Assembly: GCF_007655135.1 (NCBI RefSeq)
Contig: NC_045128.1
Location: forward strand, 41,181,885-41,245,884
Source of the DNA: Punica granatum
Taxonomy: Eukaryota; Streptophyta; Magnoliopsida; Myrtales; Lythraceae
Length of the DNA: 64,000 nucleotides
Direction of reading: 5' to 3'
The notes under the pieces are model-generated. The model was not told the DNA's origin. It worked only from the letters and a program-made list of their open reading frames with translations, and made no database searches. Of this stretch, positions 10,409 through 22,171 are shown piece after piece. How positions within the stretch are numbered: position 1 is the stretch's first letter; each line of letters begins with the position of its first letter. The position numbers were made by a program, and so were the translations under genes.

Positions 10409-11864
10409 CGACCAAGCTGGACGCCCCCCAGCTAAAAGACGGAACGACGTTAGTAGTTCATTAAGTAATAGGAAACAGACAAAGCAATCCAGCGCACTGC
10501 ACTACGTCGCCGTCTGATCCATTCGGCGCAATCCGATGTGGTTTCCTTTCTGATGCATCATCATGCACAAAAAAGCTTTCTGTCTTTTCGATAATATGTG
10601 TTTATCCACTTCATGGAATTAAGAAATGCGTATGATATATGTGTATAGACACGTAATGTTTACTACGAGATGTGCATTACTATATATTAGGAGAAACTAT
10701 CTCGGACATTCCTCGTCAGTCACGCTTGACGAATTTGAGCTACTCAATCAAGTTATCATTGGAACTACTCTCTCATTTGAGAGATTCGGGTTTATGTTAT
10801 AGTGGCTATATGTGTCTCCTCGAACGTATAGTTCCCTCTAATTATTTAGTTATACGTACGACACTGCGAATCTTTGGTTAGTCGAGCGATAAACTGGAAA
10901 GTGAGGAAAGGCAATCGTGACAAATTAAGCGAGTAGGTCCGTCCAATCATCCATCGGCAGGATTCGCGATTGATGCAAAAAAAATCTTTGGGTTACTTCG
11001 TCCGACTCCGACTGCCGTCTCATACCTACAAGAAGGGCTCTCGGGGTGGTCGCCCGAGAGCCCCCTCCGACGCCCAAGTTAGACATATGGAGAGAGATAG
11101 AGAGAGTTTAGAAAGTGTGCTTAGAGATAGTGTATATGGAAAATTCCTTAAATTTGATAAGGAGTTTCGTATTTATAGATGACTTGCGGCGATTTCCCTT
11201 ATTATCATCTAGTAACCGGGTTGGCTTATTAATTTATTTCCCATTGTAGGCGTGTTATGGGACTCGTTTGGATCGCGGCCCACGTATAAAATCCAGGTTT
11301 AATCGATGTTAGGAAGCCTGACTAGAGGGTCATTGGCAGAGGGGCTAATATTCTGAGATCGTACATCCCTTGGTAAGGGCGTTGCATTGGTGGAGGGATC
11401 AAGCCCCCTCGAGGGATGAGGCCTCTCCTTGAATGCTAGACCGACCCTTGAGGTCCCTAGCTGCAAGCTCGAGCACTTGAGGAGCTAATGCCCGGGCCTT
11501 TGAGCCCATCAACCCCTGGAGGATCGAGCCCCTTAGCCGTTGAGGGTTGAACCCCTCGAGCGGGTAGGTCAAGCCTCGGGGGGTCGAGCCCTTCGAGGCG
11601 ATCCCGGATGAGGGCTACGGCTCAGACCTTCGAGCTCCTCGACCCCCATAGAGGTTTTCATGTCAGCGATTAAAGAATGAAAAATTGAAAAAGTAATTGG
11701 ATCAGACGGTTTTCTTTTGACCTCGATCCTTGTCACTACGAGCGTGAAAACCAATTACTTAATGGATGACAAATAGCTAACTAATACTATAATAAATCAT
11801 GCTTTGTCTTTTTCTCTGCCTCTTTTAAAAGATCCGATTCTGCATGGATAATATATTTTTGAGA
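10409..11864. other. Intergenic repeat-rich DNA, possible old retroelement
   Basis: No gene is supported. GGGCTCTCGGG (11035-11045) and CCCGAGAGCCC (11053-11063) form a perfect 11-bp stem with a 7-base loop. From about 11390 to 11650 the GC-rich sequence repeats degenerate TCGAGCCCCTCGAG-like units. Both resemble long terminal repeat debris, but I could not find paired LTRs, a primer-binding site or coding remnants. Confidence 0.4.
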
Positions 11865-11867
11865 TAA

Positions 11868-12218
11868 TTGCGTCATATAGCCTAACGTTTAAAAAAATTA
11901 TTAGTTCGAGTCTAAATTTGATTTTTTACCTGAAATATCCCAACGTTGACGTGTTTGTTTCACATATATCCCGACGGTAATTTCCTGTCCAAAATTAACG
12001 GAATTGCACACGTGACACGTTAATTTTGTACCAAGTGTCCGGATATATGTGAAATTAACGTGTCACGTGTGTAATTCTGTCAATTTTGGACATAAAATTA
12101 GCGTAGGGATATATGTGAAACCAACACGTTAACGTTGGGATATCTAATGTAAAAAATCAAATTTGGATTAGAACTAAAAATTCCTTCAAACAGTAGGCTA
12201 TATGATGCAACTAACCTT
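11868..12218. mobile_element. Foldback MITE with long terminal inverted repeats
   Basis: The left arm TGCGTCATATAGCCTAACG, continuing through CAAATTTGATTTTTT-type sequence and CATATATCCC, pairs with the inverted right arm ending ...GTAGGCTATATGATGCAACT. Arms of about 150 bases each leave a very short centre, so the element folds into one long hairpin. No coding sequence is present; it is non-autonomous. The exact target duplication is unclear. Confidence 0.75.
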
Positions 12219-12345
12219 ATATTTTTGTTTGTAGCCTCGTGTACGGACCAAGAAGATTCATCTCATCCATTGCAGAGGGGGAATTTCATGCCGAGTGACG
12301 GTATAAAGTGGATTAGCCAGGTAGATGCATGATGTCCAATCGGAA

Positions 12346-12349
<4 letters not shown>

Positions 12350-12376
<27 letters not shown>
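12350..12376. repeat. (TA)n microsatellite
   Basis: Pure TA dinucleotide tract. Confidence 0.9.
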
Positions 12377-12907
12377 ACAAGCAGTAACTTGCTATAATGC
12401 TGTGGCGGCGGACGAGACCGTTTTTCAAAAGTGGGTTGAAGACGGTATTTATAAACGCGTGGTGAGGCCCAATTTCACCGACCTTCATAGTTGTCATTCA
12501 GTGTGAAGCCATTAGAATATCGAATCAGATGTTATATAAGACCCGAGTAGGTGCGATTGGCTTTGAATACTACATTGTCCTTGCTCTAAAGCATATAACA
12601 GTTTATTATTCGAGTCGACGTTGCACGCATGTTCTGATTTGGCAAGAGATCGAGAATAAAAAGCATTTGCAGTCGAAAAGTTTCTTTTAGTGGCCAAAGG
12701 TTGGCAGTAAATTTATGCAATATTACAAACCGTAACATGATCTCAGAATGCTTCATCTAACCAAAAGGCAGAGAGATCATCCTCACGGAAACACGCGTTC
12801 TAAAAATCTGTATACAAAGAAGGGGAACTAAGAAAGGTCGCGAGCCATACAAGTTCAAGCATTCAAACTGAACAAGATTGATGGACCAAGAAAATGCAGA
12901 GTAGTGA

Positions 12908-13158
12908 TCACAGGTGATGTTCGGGCTCGGGTCCTCCAGGTGCCTTTCTTCTGGGGTCCACATCGTAAAACTGATCTGACAACGTCTCGAGTTGGTCATA
13001 GCCAGCAACAAGCTCACGTAGTAGAAGGCGGCTACAGACTTCTTCTCCACCATGATGCATCCAGGTCCCTCTCCCTGTAAATTTATTATCAAAAGCACAG
13101 GCAGGAGGATGACCAAGAAGCAAATTGAAACTCTTATCAAACTGAAACTGACTGCCAC
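12908..13158 (-). pseudogene. CLE-like peptide reading frame, probably broken
   Basis: The frame ending at TGA 12908-12910 finishes RKAPGGPEPEHH plus Leu, which matches the CLE consensus at R1, P4, G6, P7, P9, H11 and H12. In another frame, 13158-13075 encodes a signal-peptide-like AVSFSLIRVSICFLVILLPV followed by LLIINL, placed the right distance (about 80 codons) upstream. No ATG opens that frame (it begins GTG) and the two halves are out of register, so I read this as a decayed CLE gene. A spliced alternative using the acceptor TTTACAG before 13074 cannot be excluded. Confidence is limited because the motif is short. Confidence 0.38.
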
Positions 13159-14609
13159 ATCAAGTTGTTATTCCGAGTAACAGTAATGCGTTCCGATTGC
13201 CAAAACTAGTTCCGAGCTTATATAGAGAGCTAAGGATGCAATTGAAAGTATGCATTCAACTAAAATTCAGGAGCTCCTATTTGTAGACACACATCTTGAG
13301 GACCTAGACTGAGCCCACAAATGCTCACAATCTTCGGAATGCGGGTGCTATTCTATGGAGTCCATACATATGCGAGCATGGTCTCTCTGGGTCTGTGTCC
13401 ACACAGTGATTTCCTAACTCGATGCTCCTCCCTTCTCTACTCTTGAGAGGGCTGCCCCTTAAATAATAGTTCTTAAGGTTAATGTAATCGACACAACTAG
13501 TAACACTAAATTTGTAAGAGGCATCAAGACAAGATTGACTCGGAGGACATTGTAAGCAATTTCACGAATACATGGTATGTTGCACTAATCCAATGTAAGA
13601 ATTCTTTCACCAGACTTCAGGTCACATACAATGTAGTCAGTATCTTCAAAGTTTGATCTGCTACAGGGCTGTTATCCATTCTTTCTAATAACTTTTTCAA
13701 TCCTCCATGGCCACCAAAGGCAAGGGATTTACATGAAGAAAACAATCTAGTCATCATGCATTTCCATTGGCCGACAAGGCCGGTGATGGGCATTAAGTAT
13801 ATGAATATCCTTGTATAAATTATTTCAGAGAAAGTACGCAATACTCGTTCAATACCATTAGCTTAATGCAAGTTTATCTGATAGACTAGTTTATTATAGT
13901 AGGGTATAACACTAATAAGTTGACAAACATCTCATTCTCCTCATACAATCGATAAGAGCAGAGAAACAATAAAATTTAGATGGGTTCTGGCCTCTTTTTT
14001 TTTTTTAAAGGATAAGTATGGGTTCTGGCCTCTATTATTTCGAGTAAATGGCCGAGTAAAAAGTTAGTATAATCTAAGACTATGGAGCAACCTACTCACC
14101 CTTGCTTCTGAGTTACAGATCCTTGTGAGGAAAACGCTGACAACTTTGCTTCCAGATTATGTTGACAATTGAATTGACCGAGCAAATCAGCTTCCCAACC
14201 TGCAAATAAAATTATTACTATTTCATCATTACATGTGTAATCTTCTTTCCAAAGATGAGCAGCTTTGAAATAACAAAAGAGTTACATACCTAACAAAAGA
14301 AAGTCGAGTGACGTGAAACTTCACCCTTCGTAAAGCCTGCGCAGCAAACCAAGCAAAGGACATCTTCTTCACCCCAGTAGTTAACAAGAGAAGCATAGCC
14401 CTGCTCCAATAGATTATCAGAGCATGGGCAATTATTATTGATAACTGAGCTAGCTTAATACGGGTCCTTCTGCCCATTTTTGACCCCCATATGCTAACAA
14501 GAAAACAATTTTCCTGATCAGAAATCTGCGATTCAATAGAACGCCAAATTTCATTTTCTTCCAACAGCCAATGATTGTATGCGCAATTCTATTCACCATG
14601 GTTAATTCA
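13159..14609. other. Intergenic, no supported gene
   Basis: AT-rich DNA downstream of the PPR gene on the minus strand. A 74-codon minus frame at 13841-13617 contains a short armadillo-like string (GGHGGLKKLLERM), but nothing around it continues the similarity. Confidence 0.4.
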
Positions 14610-16847
14610 TCAAACTGACACTTCCTTTCCTTGCTCCAACTCAATGTCCTCTGCACTTCCTCTTCTCTTGCAACCTTCAAGGAAACTGCGCCACAAAGCG
14701 GCATGTGGTGGGAAAGGCATTCTAGCAATCATTTGCTCTGCTTCTCTAATATACCCACTTTGGGTCAATAAGTCCACCATACAGTGATAATGATCCATTC
14801 CAGGCTCAATACCGTGATGGGTTTTCATAAGTTGAAACAACTCCATCCCTTTCCTCACTAGCCCACCATGTCTGCACGCTCTAAGAAGTGCATTGAAAAG
14901 GACACCATCAGACTTAAAACCCAGTGACTCCATCTCCCTGAACCTCTCTAATGCTTCCAAAGGGCGGCCATTCACTGCAAGACCAGAAATCAGTACAGTC
15001 CAAGTGACGATGTTCTTATCAGTCATTCTCTCGAAGATTTTTACTGAACTCCCAATGCTTCCACATTTCCCATACATATCCATCAGAATATTGCACGTCA
15101 TTGTATCGCATTGATTAAAATTCAACTTTATCATCAGACCATGAATGGAACTTCCAAGAGCAAGATTGCATAGCCTACTACAAACAGTCAAAAGGCTTAC
15201 AAAGGTGAACTTATCTGGTTGTATTCTAATCATATGCATGTGTTTGAAAAGTTCGAGGACTTCAGCATGATTATGACTTCTAGCACAAGCGGCAATCACA
15301 ATATTCCAGGATACAAGGTCAGGTTCTTCAAGCCCAGAAAGCAGCTTCACTGCCTCAAGGTACTGACCACTTCTGCTGTATATTCCAGCAATGCTGTTGG
15401 CCGGACCAACTGTAAGGTCTTGATCAGAATCCGAAACAAAGGCCAAGGCATCAGATATGAGACCATTTCTGGCATATGAAGTGATCAGGGAGCTCAGTAC
15501 ATATCCATTAGACTCATAACCCATTTTTATGACCATACAATGAAACTGCTGAAGCTCAAAACTTGATGATGCTTTAAGAACAGCAGAAAATGTCAACTCG
15601 TTTGGCTGATGACCCGCTTCTACCATTTCAAGAAACAAAAAAGGTGCAGTATTGGATTGACTATTTGCATAACCCGATAAGAGAGCATTCCAAGAAACAG
15701 TAGTCTTCTCGCAAATTTCGTCAAAACAACCACGGGCTGCATCGAGTTTGTCATATTTTGAGTAGAAGTCGATCAATGCACTGCCCACAAAAATATCAGA
15801 CACATAAGCGTTCTTAAATATCTTGGCGTGCACAAATTCTCCAATCAGGAGGCCCACGCCGATACAAGAGTTGACCATAACTGCAAAGGTCGTTTGATTA
15901 GGCAGGACACCATCAGCTGACATCCTATGAAAGAGTTGCAAAGCTCTTTCAGGTTTTCCGCTCTTCGCACAGGCCCCAATTATTATATTCCAGGACACGA
16001 CATCACGAGCGCGAAGCTCCTCAAACGCTTTCTCAGCAAAGCTCGGGCCCAGACATTTGGCATACATACTAATTAGAGAATTAACAACTGAAGCTTCAGA
16101 ATAATAACCGTTCTTAAGGACCAAACCATGTACTTGCTCTCCCAGTCCCAGGTCCTGTCCGTCTATACAGCCAGACAACACACCGATTAAAGAACATTCT
16201 GACAAGCCAGCATCTTTCCGCGTAAGCTCACAGAACAAATGCCCGCATAATCCAGAGAAGCCATTCTGTCCTAATAAAGTCAGCATAGAGTTCCATGTAA
16301 CCATGCTTTTCCGAGGCATATCTTCGAACACTCTGACGGCTTCGTCCAAATACCCGTTCCTGCCATTCAAATTCAGCAGAGCAGTGCCCACAAAGGCGTT
16401 GGCATAAAAAAGCCCGCTTTTCATCACCATCGCCTGCAGCTGAGCCCCAAGACAAATGCCAGCTGATGGGGCGGAGAGCAACCCAGTCACTGAGTGCTGC
16501 GTGGGCTCGAAGCCGAGACCAACCATTTCCGAGAAAATACTCCAAGATTCCTTTAAGTGGCTGCGCCGGCTATAAGCACCAATTAGGGTGTTATACGACA
16601 CGGTGTTTCTCTCATGCATCCTGTCGAACACCTTGCGCGCGGTGGCCAGTTCCCCGGCAGCAGCGTAAAGTGAGACGAGATTGTTGTTGAGGAAGATGGG
16701 CTGAACCGCGTAAGAACCCATCGTGATGACGACTGCGTGGAGACATTCTGTTGCGTCCACGGATCGAAGCTCCGTGCACCCTCGGAGGAGGCGGAGGACA
16801 CGACGGGGGTGGCGGTTAAAGGAGGCAGAGGCTCCATTGAAGCTCAT
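14610..16847 (-). CDS. Pentatricopeptide repeat protein (At3g58590-like)
   Basis: One uninterrupted exon encodes 745 aa from ATG 16847. The protein is almost entirely PPR motifs of P/L/S type; repeats such as NTVSYNTLIGAYSRRSHLKE, DVVSWNIIIGACAKSGKPER and NIVTWTVLISGLAVNGRPLE are visible roughly every 31-36 residues. It ends in a short E-like region (HYHCMVDLLTQSGYIREAEQ) with no DYW domain. The order of motifs and several strings (for example IAGIYSRSGQYLEAVKLLSG) match what I recall of Arabidopsis At3g58590. PLS-class PPR proteins bind organelle RNA and act in editing or processing. Lack of introns and full length are normal for the family. No disabling change was seen. Confidence 0.93.
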   Translation of the reverse strand: MSFNGASASFNRHPRRVLRLLRGCTELRSVDATECLHAVVITMGSYAVQPIFLNNNLVSLYAAAGELATARKVFDRMHERNTVSYNTLIGAYSRRSHLKESWSIFSEMVGLGFEPTQHSVTGLLSAPSAGICLGAQLQAMVMKSGLFYANAFVGTALLNLNGRNGYLDEAVRVFEDMPRKSMVTWNSMLTLLGQNGFSGLCGHLFCELTRKDAGLSECSLIGVLSGCIDGQDLGLGEQVHGLVLKNGYYSEASVVNSLISMYAKCLGPSFAEKAFEELRARDVVSWNIIIGACAKSGKPERALQLFHRMSADGVLPNQTTFAVMVNSCIGVGLLIGEFVHAKIFKNAYVSDIFVGSALIDFYSKYDKLDAARGCFDEICEKTTVSWNALLSGYANSQSNTAPFLFLEMVEAGHQPNELTFSAVLKASSSFELQQFHCMVIKMGYESNGYVLSSLITSYARNGLISDALAFVSDSDQDLTVGPANSIAGIYSRSGQYLEAVKLLSGLEEPDLVSWNIVIAACARSHNHAEVLELFKHMHMIRIQPDKFTFVSLLTVCSRLCNLALGSSIHGLMIKLNFNQCDTMTCNILMDMYGKCGSIGSSVKIFERMTDKNIVTWTVLISGLAVNGRPLEALERFREMESLGFKSDGVLFNALLRACRHGGLVRKGMELFQLMKTHHGIEPGMDHYHCMVDLLTQSGYIREAEQMIARMPFPPHAALWRSFLEGCKRRGSAEDIELEQGKEVSV

Positions 16848-16937
16848 GCAGGTGCAAGCGCCTCTCCTCTACAGTTCAGTCACCGGAAAAAAGTGGCCGA
16901 AGTAATGACTATTGAGGTACCTGTGAAGCCCATCGCT

Positions 16938-17050
16938 CGGTTCAAATAATGGGCCTCATGGGCCCATTACAGTACTACATTGGGTTACGGGCCTAACTAG
17001 AGGACGTGGGCTTACACATAAATCTATTGGGCTCACGATTTGAGTTTGCC
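16938..17050 (-). promoter_or_regulatory. Site II-like cluster upstream of the PPR gene
   Basis: ATGGGCCTCATGGGCCCATT, ATTGGGTTACGGGCC, GTGGGCTT and ATTGGGCTC occur in about 110 bases. Repeated TGGGCY motifs are typical TCP-bound site II elements of nuclear genes for organelle RNA metabolism. Confidence 0.5.
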
Positions 17051-17935
17051 GAAAGCACGGGGCATTGTTCGGCAAATATCTGCGTCGTCGGTCCTTTCTT
17101 GAGTCACCTTGGTCTTACATTAGAAGCTCGATTATCACTCGATGGCATGAGGACCTAATTGTGTCCGACAAGAAGCAACTAGCATTTAACATGATTTTGT
17201 TATCTGCATTGGAATTATATTAGTGACTAAAACATCAAGCTCGAGCCAGCTCATATTCTGCTTCGTGGTCGAAATGCATTGTCCGAATTTCCACGTGAAG
17301 GTCGATGGGAATTGGTAGGACATAGCACGTCTTTTTCCCGGAGATAGGATAAGATCCAATGATTTAATTATAAGCACGTTTTAATTAAGTTCTATATCGA
17401 TTTCCTTGTCCCGTTATCATCAGAGACGGAATTGTACTTCAACGGCTGTCTCTGAGATTTGTCATATCTGACATTCGAGGAAAAACCAAACATACTGTAT
17501 TTGATTTGCTGTGCAGTGACGAGCTCAATAATTTGATCAGTTCACATCAAGGGAATGGCCATATCGATATCCATGCTGAACTACATATACTCCCGGAAAT
17601 ACAACATTCACGGACCGTCACTCCCCGACTTATTAGACCGACTCAACTGCCGAGTCCCAGGACACATTTGTCTAGAAATTATATCGAATCAAGGTCTATT
17701 TTATTATATATATATATATATATATATAATGCATGCTTAAACAACCATCCACACATTTAATATATAATATATGATAATTACGTCCAAACGGCCGACCTTT
17801 TTTTTTTTGGGTTAATGCTCCGACGATGATGAGCACTACTGGACGGGGGGCCTGCCTGGCCTGCTTCACTTTTCCGTCTGGGGCGGCTTTTCAAGCTTCA
17901 CGATGCTGTGCTTTGTCCTCGTCTTTTGCTAAAGC

Positions 17936-17974
<39 letters not shown>

Positions 17975-19400
17975 ATTAAAAGAGTCTGAGGAGCACCAGA
18001 AGCGATTAATTATCTTGCTTAATTAATGATTGATTGGCACGTCCTGTATAGTTGTTGTCTATCTATCAAAAGCGTCCAAAAGGGTCCTTGCGGGAACGCA
18101 GGCATATATATATATATATATATATCAGCCCCCATAAAAGAGAAGACAATACTTCTCCAAACTTTTACGACTTAGGAATCGTAAATATATGCGCAGTACT
18201 TGCTCCGGTCCAGGGAAAAGTAACTGAAGCAATTATGATCTAATGTGTGTACATTCATCTACTAATATATACTGGTTCCAACCTTAGCTGCAGTCAGATT
18301 CATATTATATGTAATGAAATGCTTGATGCGTGTACACACACGCTTCTGTATAGTGGAGTCAGGTTCGATGGATCTTCTATCTGTACGAGTTGTTCTCTCG
18401 ATCACAAACGTTTTACATCCCGCGTTGGTGATGGCTTTATAAGGGCTACTTCTATTTCGCTCCAAAAGTTCACATCGACAGTGTTTACCTTCAATATATA
18501 TATATATATGCGCATATATATAGCTCCGTGACAGGATATTTCTCGAGCTCGATCCCGACTTTATCAAGGCAATTAATCTGGCCGATGCCCCCCAGAGTTG
18601 TTGTTTCAAATTTTGATTTGCGGCTTGAGAATCCGACGCAGACAGCTGGGAAAGGATTGGGGATCAGAGTCATCAACAGGGAACCTAGCTAGGGGAAGTC
18701 AATAAGAATGGCCGGAATATATGACATAAAACATCAAATGAAGCTGTCAACCATAAATGCCGTACGAGCATTGTAGGATAGCAGCAAGCAGCCGCAGCAA
18801 TAGCATATAGCTTCCATTTACACACTTGGACGGTTCAATAATATTCCAATACGACATTAATTGATTGCAACCCCCCACGTCCATACGCTTCACCCGGCCG
18901 ATAGAGCGCATACTGATTTACCGATGACGTTCAAAAAGCAACACATACTAAACTATATATCGATCCGGTATATATAAGAAAGATGAGTTCCACCGGGATC
19001 CTTGAGAGCGATACACTCCTTCGGGCGCCTCAACCATGAGCCGGGACCGGGATATCCGTCTGATCAGATCTTTTATGGGCAGAAGGAAGGCAACAAAAGG
19101 AGACCCAACATTTGGTAGGGAATTTTCAGGGGGAGGCAGAGGCACATTAATGGGGTCTGGGATCGCGCGCCCGTTTGGTGGCTTTCACAGTTTCAAGATG
19201 ACAGAGACACTATCCAATCCAATACATCGATACGCAAATCAGAAGAGCAACAGATCGGTACATAGCAGAAGCGGCAGGGATTAGATTAGGCTGCCCTTAC
19301 TCAGCTCTCAATCTCAGAGCTGATGTCCTTTTCTGGCATTGCTTGGAGGAGGAAGAAGATGAAGCTGCCCGCTCAAGTTCGCCTGTATATTTGCATACAC
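17051..19400. other. Gene-poor AT-rich region with TA microsatellites
   Basis: TA tracts occur at about 17704-17729, 17942-17970, 18102-18126 and 18495-18520. Open frames here translate these tracts into Ile-Tyr repeats. No protein family, RNA gene or transposon boundary could be supported. Confidence 0.5.
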
Positions 19401-19405
19401 ATTTG

Positions 19406-19708
19406 GGTTATACTAACACGACGTCAAATTTTCCGTTAATTCAGATAGAAATTGTTGACGTGTAGGTTGAATGAGACCCACTATATTTTTTAATAATAAA
19501 ATTATTTCGAATAATAGAAAAATTTTAAAAATCGGGGAGGAGGGGCGGTGAGGGCCTCATCGCCAGCCACCACCCCCTATTGGGGTTGCCGGGGGCCTTT
19601 TTTATTTTCTGAAATATTTAAATATAAAAAAAAGTATAGTGGGTTTCACTCAATCTACACGTTAGTCATTTCCGTGCAAATTAATAAAAAATTTAATGCT
19701 ATAGTATA
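19406..19708. mobile_element. Foldback MITE with GC-rich centre
   Basis: The left arm GTTATACTAACACGACGTCAA...GACCCACTATATTTTTT pairs with the inverted right arm ...AGTATAGTGGGTTTCACTC...GCTATAGTATAA. The arms are about 100 bases; the centre (19535-19600) is GC-rich and differs in composition from the flanks. No coding sequence. Confidence 0.65.
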
Positions 19709-20399
19709 ATTATTATCAAATCAAAAGTTTGTGAATTTTTAGATTAAGAAAATAATTTGTATTAGAATTGTTAACCTATGAAAAATTTGTGTTTTTTTAT
19801 TATATTTTTGATAAATTATAGCACTACGGAGTCTTATGACCTCTTCGTTTAAGCCATCATGGACTAGACATATATATTCTTGAGAATAATTCATATCTTC
19901 TGTCGAGTTTTTGATGTTCTGATCTTCTCTGGAAAATGTAGTTTACGAGGATATTGGATAAGCAGCCAAAAGACTCCGCCGCCCCCCAATAAGATTTTCC
20001 TTGGCCCTGCAATAATTGAGTCGTAATTAGCATACTAATCGTGACATAATTATAGCAATGGGAACACATAGTAATAATAAGATCAAATTAATAAGTAATA
20101 ACCATTTATTTCACCCCCCAAAAAAAAAGAATTTCCGTTTGAAAATAAAACAATTGTTTATCCTAAACAGCGCATTGTTCCACCTACTCTTTAAAGAGGC
20201 ATAGATTGGACAAAACAGAGATAATCAGAGCTGTCCTAGAAATTCCCAACTAGGAGGCAGTCAGGAATAATTCGGACAACCACCAAAACCATAATTTAAT
20301 AACATTAATCAATTAAAGATGAAGCTAAACCAAATTAATCCCACGTGAAAGCAACCAAATTGCCTTTGCAGAAAGGGCACTTCCCATGTGGATTTCGCG

Positions 20400-20429
20400 C
20401 CCCCCCCCCCCCCCCCCCCCCCCCCCCCC
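20400..20429. repeat. 30-base poly-C tract
   Basis: An uninterrupted run of C follows TTTCGCG. The G-rich complement could form G-quadruplexes. Exact length may be affected by sequencing. Confidence 0.85.
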
Positions 20430-20639
20430 ATCAGTTAGGTTCCCTTCAATATCTTAAGGCTTCTTTCAGCGCTATTAAATTCACAACATGCGTATATACA
20501 ATTTCTTGAGATGTCCAACTTTTTTTTTAATCGATAAAAGGATAATAATTTATATTCAAAAAATATCGAGAAGATGCAAACACATATACAAAATGTTAAA
20601 AAATCTCATGTACAAAAAGCAAGTTGATAGCCGAATGAT

Positions 20640-20810
20640 CAATTACATCAAAAGATGATGTAGTATAGTGGCACACGCTCTTACCTATTGACATAAAGAT
20701 CGCAGTTTTAATATCTGGTGAGACTACCCATATCATTTTATTAGTTACTTAGGATTTTTCTTTCATTGTACTAGTTCTCGAACCTCTTTTATAACAAAAA
20801 ATATAAACAG
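20640..20810 (+). mobile_element. SINE-like element, diverged
   Basis: GTAGTATAGTGGCACACG (about 20660) resembles a tRNA box A and CGCAGTTTTAATATC (about 20701) a degenerate box B. The 3' part TTGTACTAGTTCTCGAACCT resembles the copies at 9670 and 55170. No target duplication was found. Confidence 0.5.
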
Positions 20811-20839
20811 GCTAACATTCCTTAACCGATTTCCCTTTA

Positions 20840-21708
20840 CCCAAAAACTAAACATCTTAATCTATCTATCTAACAAAACATTTATAAAATTCTCTAAATC
20901 TTCAAAAGCTCGATTGTTCATTTCCCTCCATATAAGCCAGAAAAGAGATAGAGGGATCATCTTGATGATTTTCTTTTTCCCATTTACAACATCCAATAAC
21001 TGGCCAAGTCTATAATTCTTCACGAACCGAAAATGCAACAACCCATTGAATTCCAAGGAGAGTGTATATTGCATCCCAACACTGCTTAGACCAAGAACAA
21101 TTGATGAGGAGATGGTTAACTGATTTTTCCTTGCTTTTACAAAGGAAACATCTATTAACCAAGTTTTTCCTCTGTTTTTTCAAATTATCAATTGTCAAAA
21201 TCATGTCCAATGCCACCTCCCATGCAAAAGAACCCACTCTCAAAGGGGCATGAGTTCTCCATATTATTTTCCATGGGAAATCCATGACCTCTTGGGTATT
21301 TGAAATAGCAAAATAATATGATTTCACAGTAAATCTTTTAGAGACGTTCTCTTTCCACAAGAGTATCACAACCTGTGCCAATAAACTCAAGCTGGTACAA
21401 AAACACAAAAAAGATCACCAGAACAACTCCCAAAACAAAGCATACCCCGTGAGTTCGATGTTCCACGTCCGCCAACATGTGAGAGGGAGAAATAATCACT
21501 AATAATAGCGTCTTTGTTCCTAGCTAAATTGAACATGGTCGGAAAACTGATCTTTTAATGGGAACTCCGAGCACCATTTATCCTTCAAGAACAAGGTCTT
21601 CGATCCATCACCCAACTTGGTCTTAATGTGCTCCAAAAATTGATCCCAACCCTCTCTCATTCCTCTCCATAATCTACAGCCATGAGATTCTCTTATTGAG
21701 ACGTTCAA
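20840..21708 (-). mobile_element. Degraded non-LTR (LINE/L1-type) retrotransposon fragment
   Basis: Minus-strand frames encode the reverse-transcriptase zinc-binding tail: WRTHAPLRVGSFAWEVALDM, then NRCFLCKSKEKSVNHLLINC at about 21260-21090, and upstream REGWDQFLEHIKTKLGDGSK then LFLKDKWCSEFPLK at 21660-21560. The C-x2-C...H-x4-C pattern is intact, but the frame is broken between 21708 and 21408 and again after 21010. The 5' end and most of the reverse transcriptase are absent. Confidence 0.75.
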
Positions 21709-21970
21709 CTTTTAAATAATAATTTTGTGTATTTGACCTGTATAAGGGATGGTCTTGCAACGAAAATTAACTGTGTATCTTCACACTTTCATGAGTGTGT
21801 GGAAAATATGACGACTCATCAAATTAAAGAGTCGATTCGAATTATATATTAAACTACTATCATAAGATTAAGAACAATTTCTCTAAAAGTTGAAATGAGG
21901 GAAAGAGACCACCAAAGAGAAGCTTTGTGTAGTACATATATATGGCATGCTTGCTTAATGCTTGGTGCGG

Positions 21971-22052
21971 AGTCTGATTTGTACAGTGCGTTGAAAGGTA
22001 CTGAAATTGCGGTGTCTGATTTGCACAGCGCGTTGAAAGGTACTGAAATTGA
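21971..22052. repeat. Two-copy tandem repeat, about 41 bp
   Basis: GTCTGATTTGTACAGTGCGT and GTCTGATTTGCACAGCGCGT each lead into TGAAAGGTACTGAAATTG. The copies differ at two or three positions, so the duplication is fairly recent. Confidence 0.8.
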
Positions 22053-22171
22053 AATCAGAGGGAGTTAAGTTTGAGGAGAGCACATTCGTCTTTTGCTTTT
22101 ATTTATTTATGAGAAAATAACCTAAAGATCACATAATTTTCCTAAATTTCCTATTCTGGCAACTTTTCTGC

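Noticed and set aside
16466..16949. Plus-strand frames over the PPR start
   Set aside because: Antisense shadows of the PPR coding sequence and its promoter with no family similarity.
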